Source: Coniferiporia sulphurascens
Lineage: Eukaryota > Basidiomycota > Agaricomycetes > Hymenochaetales > Hymenochaetaceae
Direction of reading: 5' to 3'
Length of the DNA stretch: 64,000 nt
Assembly: GCA_002794785.1 (NCBI GenBank)
Contig: NBBA01000007.1
Span: 806,001 to 870,000, forward strand
In this document: piece by piece, positions 33,610-44,973 of the stretch
Layout of the letters: the number at the start of each line of letters is the position of its first letter
Numbering within the stretch: the first letter of the stretch is position 1
Notes under the pieces: model-generated
Databases searched by the model: none
Told to the model about the DNA's origin: nothing
Seen by the model: the letters and a program-made list of their open reading frames with translations, nothing else
Made by a program: the position numbers and the translations under genes

Positions 33610-35325
33610 ATGTTCCGTCCTAATCTTAACTTTCTTCCTGCTACGAATGTCTTTGCTACGGCCCTCACCAGCCACAGTCACCCGAACACGTCAACGGGGA
33701 CACCCACCCGACACGTCCTCAACGGTCGACTCGGCGATTATACTTTCAAGAGGAAGCTTGGTCAAGGAGGTTTCGGTACAGTCTACCTCGCAGAGACGTC
33801 CCTTGGAGGCGAACCCACCCTCGTCGCCGTCAAGGTCGTCAAGCGTTTGGGTCTGGAAAGAACATTCTCAACCAATCTTCTCTATGATGAGCAAGAGTAT
33901 ATGGCTTACTTTACTATGCATGACAGATCCGGTTTCTTCCCCCACCTCATCGAGTCATTCTCCGACTCCCATAACTTTTATCTTGTCTCTGAATACATCC
34001 CCGGTGGGACGCTCAGAGACGAGATGAATAGGAACGGCGGCAAGCTCTCTCCGGAACGTGTCAAGTTCGTCATGGCTCAATGCGTCGCGATCATCGAGCA
34101 TATGCACCGACATGGCGTCATGCACCGGGATATTAAGCCTGAGAACATTCTGATTGATGCTGTTGGGAATGTGGTGCTGACTGATTTCGGTCTTTCGCGC
34201 AGATTCTGCTCGGTGAGCGTGATCAAGGGCGGCGCGTACTATATTGAGCCTGTTCGGTTCTCGATCAGCAATTGTGGCACGCTTGGATACATGGCTCCAG
34301 AGGTGGTGTTTGGCGAGTACTACTCTTACCAAGCCGATTTGTATTCCCTGGGATGCATGTTTCACGAAATGACGTTCGGGTTTCTCCCTTTCCCACAGAG
34401 AGACGCGAGACAGCTCATGGAGGCGATAAGGAATTACGACATCCAAATCCCAATGTATTCGGTCGACTGGGACACTTATAGCTTGATGATTCAGTTACTT
34501 TCGGTCAATCCTTGCGAACGGTTGAATGCTGTAGGAGCGAAGTTTCAGCCGTACTTTTCCCTTATCGACTGGACACATATCGAGATGCGCGATTATATGG
34601 TTCCAGCGGAATGGGCGCCTCCGATCAGTGCTATTGACGATAGCAAGGTAATCGGGAAGGATGTCCTTATTGACAAATGTGCTTTTCGCAGGGGACGGAC
34701 TAATTCGCCTCGCGATGATAAGTTCGTGATGCGACAGCGAAAGCCGGACGTCAGGCGACCGGGGACTCAGCAAGCGAAGCAAGAAAGGACGAGCGTCGGA
34801 CGGACGGTTCCGGATCGCATCGACCGGGCGTGCTTACGACGCTCGGGGACCGGCGTCGTTCGCGACACCGTGCCCCGAGTCGTCGAGCCGTCGGTTGTTG
34901 AGGTCCAGCCCAACGCTCCTATGCGCATCGTGCAAGTCGCAGTGGGGAAGCGCACCGCCGCCATCGACATTCCGATCAATCGAGGGAATCCGGATCGCAG
35001 ACGAGGCCTCGATGACCAAGTTCCTCAACAGTCGGCTTGTTCGATTTCGGCCGTCGACGAGTTATTGCTCAGGATGTCGGGTCGCCACGGGGTTCGAGGT
35101 TTGTTCGGTGCTAACCATGACAGATCGCCTAGTCTAGGGTCGACGACGTTCGGCGCTGAGAACGACACGCCTGGCCTGCCTGGATTGTACGTTTCTGGAA
35201 GCACGCTCTCACCGACGACCGGGCCCGTCACACCGATCCGGGGACAATCGGGGATGCCGGACGCCACCGACACGAAGGACGAGGAACGAAGGTCCTGCAG
35301 CGTCGAGATGGATCTGGTGGAATGA
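33610..35325 (+). CDS. Serine/threonine protein kinase, intact copy
   Basis: A single-exon gene of 571 aa. The kinase domain spans about residues 43-320. It has the glycine loop GQGGFG at 51-56, the ATP lysine in VAVK (Lys75), the catalytic loop MHRDIKPENILID (HRD 172-174), DFG at 192-194 and the GYMAPE segment at about 226-231, so it should be active. The first 40 residues are Ser/Thr/Pro-rich. After residue 320 comes a 250-residue basic, low-complexity tail rich in Arg, Pro and Asp with no domain I recognise. I cannot place it in a named kinase family, and substrates are unknown. A near-identical inverted copy lies about 10 kb away at 46679-44974. Lack of introns contrasts with its neighbours and could mean a retrogene origin or a fast-evolving family. 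Confidence 0.93.
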   Translation: MFRPNLNFLPATNVFATALTSHSHPNTSTGTPTRHVLNGRLGDYTFKRKLGQGGFGTVYLAETSLGGEPTLVAVKVVKRLGLERTFSTNLLYDEQEYMAYFTMHDRSGFFPHLIESFSDSHNFYLVSEYIPGGTLRDEMNRNGGKLSPERVKFVMAQCVAIIEHMHRHGVMHRDIKPENILIDAVGNVVLTDFGLSRRFCSVSVIKGGAYYIEPVRFSISNCGTLGYMAPEVVFGEYYSYQADLYSLGCMFHEMTFGFLPFPQRDARQLMEAIRNYDIQIPMYSVDWDTYSLMIQLLSVNPCERLNAVGAKFQPYFSLIDWTHIEMRDYMVPAEWAPPISAIDDSKVIGKDVLIDKCAFRRGRTNSPRDDKFVMRQRKPDVRRPGTQQAKQERTSVGRTVPDRIDRACLRRSGTGVVRDTVPRVVEPSVVEVQPNAPMRIVQVAVGKRTAAIDIPINRGNPDRRRGLDDQVPQQSACSISAVDELLLRMSGRHGVRGLFGANHDRSPSLGSTTFGAENDTPGLPGLYVSGSTLSPTTGPVTPIRGQSGMPDATDTKDEERRSCSVEMDLVE

Positions 35326-36069
35326 GGAGGGGTAGATGTCGTGCTTTGTTTCTTCTGTGCTTCCGTTCTGTTTCGCTGATCCTTTCTTTTCCATTCTTCC
35401 TGTCCATGAGTCCGCACGACTTGGTTTTCCTCTTTTCCATTTGTTCCCGTTACCCCCTCCTATCCTCATCTTCGTAAAGTGTATATTCTCCCCATTCGAT
35501 CCTTGAGCGACGAGCAGAAGAGGTGAAGGCACGCGCTTCTTCTGCTCGCCGTTTAAATGAAACGGACAGGGGAGACGCCAAAAACATCAGAAAAAAGAAA
35601 AGAAAAACATTCCCCCTTCTCCTGTCTCTCGTCTCTTGTTCTCCTAATTTCCCTATCATTTATCCCCCCCCTAATTCCCCCCCCCCGTTTCCCATTCTTT
35701 TGATTCGAGGCGCTTCTTCCGAGAGACGACAGCGTGTGCGTGCGCCAGAGGGACCGAAGGCACTCGGTTCCTCTGTGCGTCGTTCGTTGCTGTACCGCCG
35801 TCGGAGCAATTGCGCCCAGCCAAAGTCACCTCTGCAATGTCGTGACGACGGACTAGTCGAAGGCACTCGGCTATTCTGACGTCTCGATGGTGCGGGGGCT
35901 AGGACTGGACGCATAGAAGCACCTCGAACTTTTCTTCCTCCCTCCCTTTTACATTCGTTCCGTACCTCCTCCCCCTTATTCTATCCTCTCTGCGTTCCAT
36001 AACTCTCCTATTCTCATTACCATTAGCCTTACCCTTTCCGTCTAGGTCCCCCAGCAGAACGGCCACCAG

Positions 36070-36385
36070 CTCGCTCGCTCACGGACCAACGCCCAGCACA
36101 GGGGGCCCATGACCCCCATAAGTCTCTTTCCCTTTTTTTATTATACTCTCGATTAATGACTTCCTTAGGCTCCCGCGTCCGCTGCCGCTCACACATCCCG
36201 TACTCTCGTATCGCCGCGGCCGTATCCGTCAGCCCCAGTCTCCACCCACCACCAGTCGCTCAGCAAGACCGGGTCCCGCGTCTAGCACAGGGGGCCTACG
36301 TCCCCTATAAGTCCCTCTCTCTTTTTCCGCACTCCGTTTGCAACTAACGACTCTATTAGGTCCCCATTCATCTTGTGCCTCCGTA
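36070..36385. repeat. Imperfect direct duplication within the left arm
   Basis: Two units, about 36070-36200 and 36250-36385, share the order CGCTC.., AGCACAGGGGGCC, a CCCCTATAAGTC-like block, a T-rich run, and CTAA/TTAATGAC followed by TTAGG. The right arm carries both units too (reverse strand, about 43930-44240), so this duplication is older than the arm duplication. Confidence 0.65.
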
Positions 36386-36775
36386 CTCGCCCGCCACTAC
36401 ACTGTCTCCCGCTCATCGCCCACTTTGCTAGCATCATCCATAGACCGCCTGCCGCATTCCGGCCTATACCAGGCAAACCGTAGCGAAGAAGCCAATACCT
36501 CCCACGCCGCCGGTGCTGGCGCCGGCATCGCTCCCTGCCATCCTGACCCCACCCGGCGTCCTGGCGGTGCCGCATCCGTATCCGTATTCACACCCATATT
36601 CAAATCATTCCTAAAGCTCAAAAATTCCTGTTTGCGCTGGTATCCATTCATGTCTGTACTTATTGTAGCCTTGACCTGTGACGTCGATGTTAGATAGCAA
36701 TCATATTCATTTTATGCGCTGTATACGCTGTCCATCGTGTGCCCTCAATTAGCACAAGTTCAAACACCCAGTGAT

Positions 36776-38810
36776 GACGCCACTCGCAAGCAAAATGACA
36801 AATAGGAGCAATTGCATTATTTATCAATTCGCTCGCGTGACTCGGACGATCGTGATCAACAAGAAGGTCGTAGTAGGCGCGAAAAAGAAAGGCATTAAAG
36901 TTGAGGGTCGTGAGCTGGGGCACCGGAGAAAATGAGCGCGCGGAAGGTAGTCAGACGTAGGCTGGCGGATGTAATCTTTTGCGCGCGCGAATGCATACAC
37001 CCATGTATGTAGACGAGACGGTCGGGAGGACAGCAAATAGAAAGCGAAGGGGCCAGAAACAATTTCCAGACGCCTGAAATTTCGCTCGTTTGTACTCATG
37101 TTCGTATGTTTGTGGACCCCACCCGTGTTAGGTAAACCAGTAAAGATGGGTCCAAACAATTTTAGTAAGGAAAATGCTTAGGTAGGAAGGTACGAAGCAG
37201 TTGAAAGGGGAAGGATGAAGGAAGGAAAAGAAGGTGATGAATGCACTTGCATGTAAGTAGACACGGTCAACGCTTATGAACGCCCTTCATGCTTCCAGGT
37301 CTCAGTCACCCTTTCAACATGCCCTTCTAGACCGGAAGGATCCTTTCCTGTAGTTCGTGTCGATTTTGGCTCATGGGAGTTGGAAGGTGGAAAGTCGGGG
37401 CGATGGACTTGCGAAGTTTGGCATCCGTTCTTTGTACAGACCATGCGAATTTGTCGTATTGTTTTGGCCTGTGAGCGCGAAGCAAAAAGAGAGAGAGGGA
37501 AAAGAAAGGAGTCTGGAAGTACCAGTCCTAATCATTGTATGAAAAAGGCGGTATACCCTTAGGGCGCAAGCAAGTACAACCCAGAGAGGGCGCGTTATTG
37601 TCGGATGTTGACGTGTCATCGGCTCGTGACGAAAAGAACCGCCGATGGCGGCAGACACCACAGAGCGTGATTTAGACCAGTGGTCCAGTGTAAACAGGAA
37701 TGCTGGGGCTACCATCCATTTCCTCGAGAAAACATCGACAAGCGAGAAGTGTTGATTGCGTGCTCTGACCACTGCACGGTTTTGTTTTAGGTTACTGAGT
37801 CGGACTGTGGAAACGCTTTGATTAGAAAAGTCCGGTGCCGTGGGACTCTGAGTCACCACAACTTGATGTTCGTAATATTTAAAACTTTACAAACTCTTAC
37901 GAGCTGAAGTACTACACAGATTGCGCCAACAGCTACTGTCCACTAATCTCAACAAAATTTGGAAGCACTCACTCAAGGATCCAAAAAGGAATGTCTCTTC
38001 GTTTAGATGCCTTTCCTGAAGTTCCGGAGCACAAGGCCCATTCGTGACGAAAGCACAGGCGTACGTACGTTTCTCGTTTCTGGAACTCTTTTCGAAGGAA
38101 ATGTCAACCTCTCTACCTTTTTTACCTGGATACTCTCAAGGTCTTATCGCATGGTACGCCAGATTCCATGGAACGGCAGATGGTAGACGCGGGGCCCGGA
38201 CTATCCGCTATCGGTCATGTGTGTCGTGTTTCCTGGCATCCATATTGAATATTCTCAGTCGTTAGTCACTTCTACAATCATACACGCCAAAAAGCTATAG
38301 CCTGAAGTTCGCCGCTCCTTGTTACAAGTCACGTGTTCTGACGACATCTTGCTACGGAATAGACTCAACTGTTTCCTCTTCTTACGGGCCGTGCGGTGGA
38401 AGTACAGCTGGTTTACTCTGATGTTATAAGGCAAGAGATTGCTGTCCTGTCCCTTATTGCGAAACTAGCGCTGCTCCTCTTACAATTATAGAGTTTCACG
38501 CGTTGCGCAATTGCCCTTCCAAGCTGCGTGCTCCGCCTGGCCGTTCTTACGTGCAGCTAGTGTCGCATTGTGCAATTCCCAGCAGCTTATCTACTCTCCG
38601 TTATTGGGCGTTTGAGTGCCATCGCGCTATCTGTGCTTCGTTCGTCTTGCCGACTATGTATTGCAGAGAATGGCGTCTCAGGAACGGTCGGCTCGATGGC
38701 CTCGGAAACTGGATATGAAATGCTCAAGTTCCCTCGGCTTTGTAGGGTTCTTTCGCCTATTCGTCTGCTTTCCGGTTCTTCTCCGGCTTGCACACACTAC
38801 GACGCATACC
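36776..38810. other. Spacer of the inverted duplication, upstream of the MFS gene
   Basis: No gene recognised. A minus-strand open frame at 37371-37859 (162 codons) begins with GTG, and its Ser/Arg/Thr-rich composition gives no domain. Short frames just before 38811 run into the MFS first exon but look non-coding. Confidence 0.45.
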
Positions 38811-41119
38811 ATGTCCTTGATACCTTCAAGAGCCTCGTCGATAGACAAAGTCTCGCTCGCGTCTCCGGTGAAGGACAGCGTAGGCGAAGTATCGACGGAT
38901 GATCTGGCTCCGCAGCTGGACGAGAAGCCGCGCTACACAGACCTCCTGTTCAACCGCAAGAAACTACGGCCCGCAGACCTGGACGCTATCGCGACGCGAC
39001 GCAGCGTGTACGACGATCCCTCGCTTGCGAAACACTACTGGCCAACGGAACAGTACGAGAACCTGCACAGATTTGACCCCGGGGCTCGCTGGACGTTTCG
39101 CGAAGAGCAGGTGCGCGAACACACTTCGAGAGCTCTCATTCCCATTTTCGAGCATGCAGCTAATCGTGGTACTCTGCTAGGCGATCGTGCGCAAAATAGA
39201 CTGGAGAGTCATGCTCTGGGCGGCGATCAGTTTCTCAGCGGTGTGTATTTTTGTTAGACCCTAGTAATTGGAGTGACAATGTATTGAATACCCTCTCCTT
39301 TTTTTCCAGCTTAATCTCGACCGCGGAAATTTAACACAGGCTAACACAGATAACTTTCTCGGCGATTTAGGATTAACGACAAACGATTATAATCTTGGAA
39401 ACTCGGTCTTCCGCATTGCTTTTTTGGCGGCGGAGTTGCCTTCCCAGCTCATCTCGAAAAGGGTAAGAGTTTAACCGACTTTTCCACCATGTAGAATGCA
39501 AACTAAGCTTTTCTTGTTAACGCGCAGGTTGGCCCGGACCGCTGGATCCCGACGCAGATGTGCTTGTGGTGTAAGTATCATCCAATGAGCTCTTCTTTTA
39601 GAAGTGGCTGATAATTCACCATCTCAAGCTATTGTTACGCTTGCCCAGTTCTGGCTTACAGGAAGGTCAAGCTTTCTTGTCTGCCGTGCACTTCTCGGGA
39701 TTATCCAGGGCGGATTCATACCAGATCTTATTTTATACCTCTCCTGTGCGTCTACCGTTTTAAAATACTGTTCGATACGGCTAATCATATGATCTGTGCA
39801 GATTTCTACACGAAAACTGAACTTCCTATCCGACTTGCGCTTTTTTGGATGTCCTCTAATGTATGCTCCATCTTAGCGAGTTTCCTTGCATATGGCGTAC
39901 TACATCTGCGTGGCCAGCTTGGCAAGGCTGGCTGGAGGTGGCTTTTCCTTATTGAGTACGCGCTCTGTCCCCTCTATACTCCTTTAATCTTCTGCGGCCT
40001 GTTGAGGAAATTCGTTTTCACAGGGGTCTGATTACATTGGCAATTGGCCTTGCAACGTTCTTCATGATGCCGCCATCACCGACGCAGACGCGGTCATGGT
40101 TCCGCCCGAAGGGCTGGTTCACTGAGCGCGAAGAGACGATCATAGTGTCCCGCGTCCTACGGGACGACCCGACCAAGGGCGACATGCACAATCGCGAGGG
40201 GCTCACGCTCAGGCGTCTTTGGGACGCCGTATGCGACTACGACTTGTGGCCACTCTACATACTGTAGGCACCCGTACCATTTTTATTGATTGATGTTAAT
40301 GTCGGCTGACACGGCTGGGTAGTGGACTTATGTCTGGTATTCCTATCAGCCCCCCAGGGACATACCTCACGCTTTCACTCCGGAACCTTGGGTACGTGCT
40401 CGTCTCTGTATTTCCCATCCGGTTTCCCGTGTCCAGTGGAAATACATGTCTAATAGCGCATATACTCTGCTGTACACAGTTTTGGCACGTTCCAGACGAA
40501 CTTGCTGACGATTCCGTCGACGGTGTTTGGGATTATCACCATGTTCCTCGTGACGCTCCTCTCAGAGGCAGTGAACGACCGTGCGCGCGTCTCGATGCTC
40601 GAGGACATCTGGGCACTCCCATTCCTCGTCGCCCTTTACTGCTTGCCAGAAAACCCAAACCAGTGGCTTTACTACGTTCGCGTTTTCTTTTTTTCGAATA
40701 CATAAAAAACCCCGCTCACATAGTCACATTTCACCCAGGGTCTAGCAACAGCCTTACTCTCCTACCCCTACACGCACCCGATCCAAGTCGGGTGGTGCTC
40801 ACGCAACTCAGGCGCAGTCGCCAGCCGCACAGTGAACGCATCGCTATACAACATGTTCGTGCAGGCGAGTTCCGTCGTCGCAGCGAACATCTACCGCGCA
40901 GACGACGCGCCGCGCTACAGGCGCGGGAACCGCACGCTCATCGCTATCTCGTGCGTGAACCTCATCGTGCTGTACCCCGCTACGAAGCTGTATTACATCT
41001 GGCGCAACGCGAAGCGTGACCGCGTGTGGGGAGCGATGACGTCGGAGGAACGCGAAAAGTATTTAGAGACGACTACGGATGTGGGGAATCGTAGACTGGA
41101 TTTCCGCTTCGCGCATTGA
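38811..41119 (+). CDS. MFS permease of the anion:cation symporter (allantoate/nicotinate-like) family, ten exons
   Basis: A plasma-membrane proton symporter, probably for a small organic anion or vitamin-like compound. Exons are 38811-39110, 39181-39240, 39310-39462, 39528-39570, 39629-39745, 39802-39955, 40024-40263, 40323-40391, 40480-40675 and 40739-41119 (1713 nt, 570 aa), all in phase. Family marks: [14 protein letters not shown] after TM1, [17 protein letters not shown] between TM2 and TM3, [13 protein letters not shown] in TM4, and the [16 protein letters not shown] segment before the last helices. The N-terminal cytosolic tail is long (about 110 residues). I chose the ATG at 38811 ([10 protein letters not shown]); earlier in-frame sequence looks untranslated. 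It converges with the lactonase-like gene 306 bp away. Substrate cannot be told from sequence. Confidence 0.92.
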
Positions 41120-41425
41120 AGCTCTTCGGGCTTGGTGTGGCGGAAGAGGGGAAGACCAGTTTGTACTGTAATCAACTTCTTTCGAGATATGTTCCCGTTA
41201 GTATATTGCTTCAAGTTCGTCGAACTTCGCAAACTGGTTATGACTAAGTCGATCAGCCGGATCCTTCTTTGGGTCCTGGTGATTGTTTACTTGCGTGGAA
41301 AATGACGTGCGTAAGCGCCCATCGTATAAAGCTTGTTTCGTAAAAACCTAATCTACATGAACGTAACTCTCTTCCATTTTGACAAACAATTCCAAAGCAT
41401 TTTGTTTAAATATTCGGAGAGCCAT
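41120..41425. other. Shared 3' region of two convergent genes
   Basis: These 306 bp between the stop codons of the MFS permease and the lactonase-like gene hold both 3' ends. No other feature seen. Confidence 0.6.
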
Positions 41426-42724
41426 CTATTTCACCCATACGAACGACGTTCTCGTCGGGACGTCTGTGTTCTGCGCGACGAGCGTGAGGTTACCACCGTT
41501 GCCGGTGCGTTCGTAGACGAGCACGCCCGCATTACCGTCGACGCCGCTCGCAATGAGGAAGCGATCTTCCGGGCCGAAGAAGCGCATGCCGCGGATCTGG
41601 TCGAGACCTGTAAAGACGAAGTCACGCAGTGTAAGTGCGCCACGGGCGCCCCGGTCGAAGATCGCGATGGCATCGCCACGCGTGTCTTGTACGCCGGTGT
41701 TGCGGTTCGAGGCATACACGAAGGTCCCGCTGAACGTGGGGGAGACGGCGGGGATGAGCACTTCGCCGGCGGCCATGGCGGCGCCGTCAGGCAGGCCTGA
41801 GGGAAGGACGGAGAGGTTTTCGATGAGTGGGGACGTCCCGTTTGGAGCGGCTGGGAGGAGTTGAGAGGTCAGCGTGCTGCTCAGCTCGTGTAGGGTGTAT
41901 AGGTAACTGTCTGTAGTAAGGTAGGTCGTGTTGAGTATTGGTGATACGTAAGATAAATTGGGATATATTACCTTCGAGAGCGATGTGTCGCGGTCCGGAG
42001 CCGGAAGGTTGTTCGATAAGGCCTTGGACCTTCCACGCACCCGGGGTCCTGGATGACTCTTGCACGAGACGCCAGATCCTGTCTGCACCCTAGGTCCATA
42101 GAGGTTAGACAGCGAAGGAAGAGACATGATGTACGGGACGAACTAAATCGGGAACGAGCACCTCCTCGCCGTTCTGCACGGCCATGTGCGGGTGCGACAC
42201 GGCCGCGGGAAAGGTAATCAGCTTAGTCGCGTTCGAGGTGTTAAAATGCAGTGGGTCGGACGTTGTGGGAATAATCATGCCGTTGCCGGAGTCATACTTT
42301 TGTGAAGAACGGCTGAGTTTGTGGAGACGCGATGGTGAAAAATAACTTATATGCGTACGTTCATGATTGCTACCTGCCCACCGTTGAGCGGGACGGTGAA
42401 CGCGGGGGAGTCTCCTCCAGACGGGACCGTCGAGACCGCGTTACTCAAAAGCGCAGACTCATCTAATGTGAACACCTGCAGAGCCCCAGGAGAGTCCTCG
42501 TTCACAGTACTAAACCGTGTACTTTCGTCAGTGTCCGTGAATTGCACCCGGGTAACGCAGACTGACTAGAGGATACTATTATTCGTTGGGTGGAGCGCGA
42601 TCCATGACGGGTTCGCGCCGGTCGTGGACTGTCCTACGAGGCTCAAGACATTCGACTCTGAGTTGAAGATATAGGTGGCGACGAAGGACGTGTAGCCGCC
42701 CGCGATGAGCGTGAAGTTGACCAT
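41426..42724 (-). CDS. Beta-propeller lactonase-like enzyme (6-phosphogluconolactonase/muconate-cyclase superfamily), five exons
   Basis: Exons are 42724-42567, 42509-42359, 42296-42144, 42089-41972 and 41910-41426 (1065 nt, 354 aa, all junctions in phase). The protein shows the repeated blade pattern of the Lactonase family (seven-bladed propeller). Blade 1 starts with LIAGGYTSFVATYIFN, followed by GANPSWIALHP, NEDSPGALQVF, SGPRHIALEG and FSGTFVYASNRN. The SGSGPRHI and ASNRN segments are the best-kept marks of this family. Members hydrolyse 6-phosphogluconolactone or cyclise carboxymuconate; which applies here is unknown. No signal peptide is evident. Its position next to an organic-anion permease suggests, but does not prove, a shared catabolic role. 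Confidence 0.9.
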
Positions 42725-43524
42725 GGCGCTTCGGAGTCGAGCTGGCAGACGAAAGGATGTAGTCTTTTATAAATTGGGAGCGGGACGGAAAAAGGGCTTG
42801 GAAATCGGCCCGTCACAAGATCCAGAAATTGTCATGAGACCGAAAAGGGAGAAGTCGAAGACCGCCAAAGAGCGAAGCGGGGCCGGCTACGGGCCATCTG
42901 GCACAGGCCTCGGACAAGATATTGTTGCGAGTCGGACGATATAGAACGGGTGAGCAATGTGGACCCATCGTCGACGTGGCGTCTGAGCGCGGGCAGGGAG
43001 CGCTCTGCCTGCCGAGACTAGCCCGAGGGAAGACGAGGAGGAGGAGGCGCGACAGAGATGCTTACCAGAAATACGCGCCACGTGATCGTCACTGATAGGC
43101 TGGCTGATGGGAAGGCCCTCCCTCTTCTTCAAGCTCTTATTTTCAGAGGCGGTCCCCCGGTGCTTTACCGGATCTTAGAGGAGCTTTGACGGCCGTGTTT
43201 CGTATTTTTCACTGTTAGTGATACAGTTCGTCCGTACAACTGAGGACACTCATTCTCATTGGCGTCTCGGTTTAACTCATTGTCAACTTGAAGCCGGTTA
43301 CGACTGCTATCACGACCAACGCACAGCAGATAGGCGGATCTTTTTCTTTCTTGATGTTAATAGCGAATCATCGATGCGCGACTGCTGCGGAAATTGTAAC
43401 GGTACTTTAGTCTGTTGTTTCGTGGCTCTTTTTTTCTAGTAGCACTTAGTCTTTTTCGATGATTGTGTTTTTGTGCCATGTCGGTTACGCGAGTGAATTC
43501 ACATGTCTGACATTTGGTCCGCGT
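42725..43524. other. Spacer between the lactonase-like gene and the right arm
   Basis: It should contain the lactonase promoter. No other gene recognised; the small frames 42887-43132 (-) and 43218-43439 (+) lack any family resemblance. Confidence 0.5.
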
Positions 43525-44973
43525 CGGCCACTCGGTTACGATATTTGAACTTGTATTGATTGAGGGTGCGCGGTGAACAGCGTATACGGGGCATAGAATG
43601 AATATAATTGCTATCAAATATCGACTTCACAAGAGATCGAGACTACAGTACATACACGAATAAACACAAACGCAAACATGGAAGCTTGGGGACAAGTCAA
43701 ATATGAGTACAGAAATACGGACGGATGCGCTACCACCAGGGCGCTGGATAAGATCGGGCTGACAGGGAGCGATGCCGGCGCCAGCGCCAGCGGTGCGGGG
43801 TGTCTCGGCGTCTTCGCTACGGTCGGAGTGCGGCGGGCGGTATATGCGCGATGATGAAGCGGGCGACGAGCGGGAGATAGAGACTAGTGGCTGGCGAGTA
43901 CGGAGGCACGCGATGAGTAGGAACCTAGTAGGGTCGTTAGTTAGGAATCAAGTACGGAGAGGGGAGATGGACTTATAGGGGACATAGGATCCCTGTTCCA
44001 GACGCGGGTCCTGGTCTTGCTGAGCGACTGGCAGTCGGACGAGTGGGCGGGCTGAGGCTGACGGATGCGGCCACGGCGATACGAAGGTAAGGGATGCGTG
44101 AGCGGCGACGGACGCGGGAGCCTAAGGAAGTTATTAATCGAGAGTATAATAAGAAAAGAAAAAGAGACTTATGGGGGTCATGGGCCCCCTGTGCCGGGCG
44201 TTGGTCCGCGGGCGAGCGAGCTGGTGGCCGAACGGCGAAAGGGACCTAGAACAAACGTGAGGGTTAGGGAAGTGGAAATGGGAGAAGTATTTAACATAGA
44301 GGGGGTAGAATTAGGGGAGGAAGGTATGGAACGAATGGAATAGGGAGGGGGAGAAGAAAAGTTCGAGGTGCTTCTATGCTTCCAGTCCTAGCCCCCGCAC
44401 CATCGAGACGTCAGAATAGCCGAGTGCCTTCGACTATCCCGCCGTCACGATATTGCGGGGTTTTATAGGCTGGACGCAATTGCTCCGACGAGACGCAGCG
44501 ACGGGCGACGCACAGAGGGGCCGAGTGCTTTCGGTCCCCCTGGCGCACGCACACGCTGTCGTCTCTCGGAAGAAGCACCTCGAATCGAAGGAATGGGAAA
44601 CGGGGGAGGAATTAGGGAGGGGGAAAATGATAGGGAAAATAGGAGAACAAGGGACGAGAGACGGGAGAAGGGAGAAAGGAGAAGAAGGGATGTTTTTCTT
44701 TTCTTTTTCAAATGTTTTTGGCGTCTCCCCAGTCCGATTCACTTAAACGGCGAGCAGAGGAAGCGCGTGCCTTCACCTCTTCTGCTCGTCGCTCAAGGAT
44801 CGAATGGGGAGAACATGCACTTTGTGAAGATGAGGATAGGAAGAGGTCACGGAAACAAATGAGAAAGAAGAAAGCCAAATCATGCGGAATCATGGACAAA
44901 AAGAATAGAAAAGAAAGGATCACTGAGACGGAACGGAAGCACAGAAGAAACAAAGCACGACATCCGCTGCTCC

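Larger units (their letters stand above)
33195..36775. repeat. Left arm of a large inverted duplication
   Basis: This segment is repeated in reverse orientation at about 43525-47092. The outer edge is sharp: CCGTCACGTGCT begins at 33195 and its reverse complement ends at 47092, with unlike sequence beyond. The inner edge is more diverged and fades near 36775. The arm contains the intact kinase gene, its promoter, about 1.4 kb of 3' flank and a small internal duplication. Confidence 0.9.

Noticed and set aside
37371..37859. Minus-strand open frame of 162 codons in the inverted-repeat core
   Set aside because: GTG start and no recognisable domain; kept only as a note in the intergenic entry.
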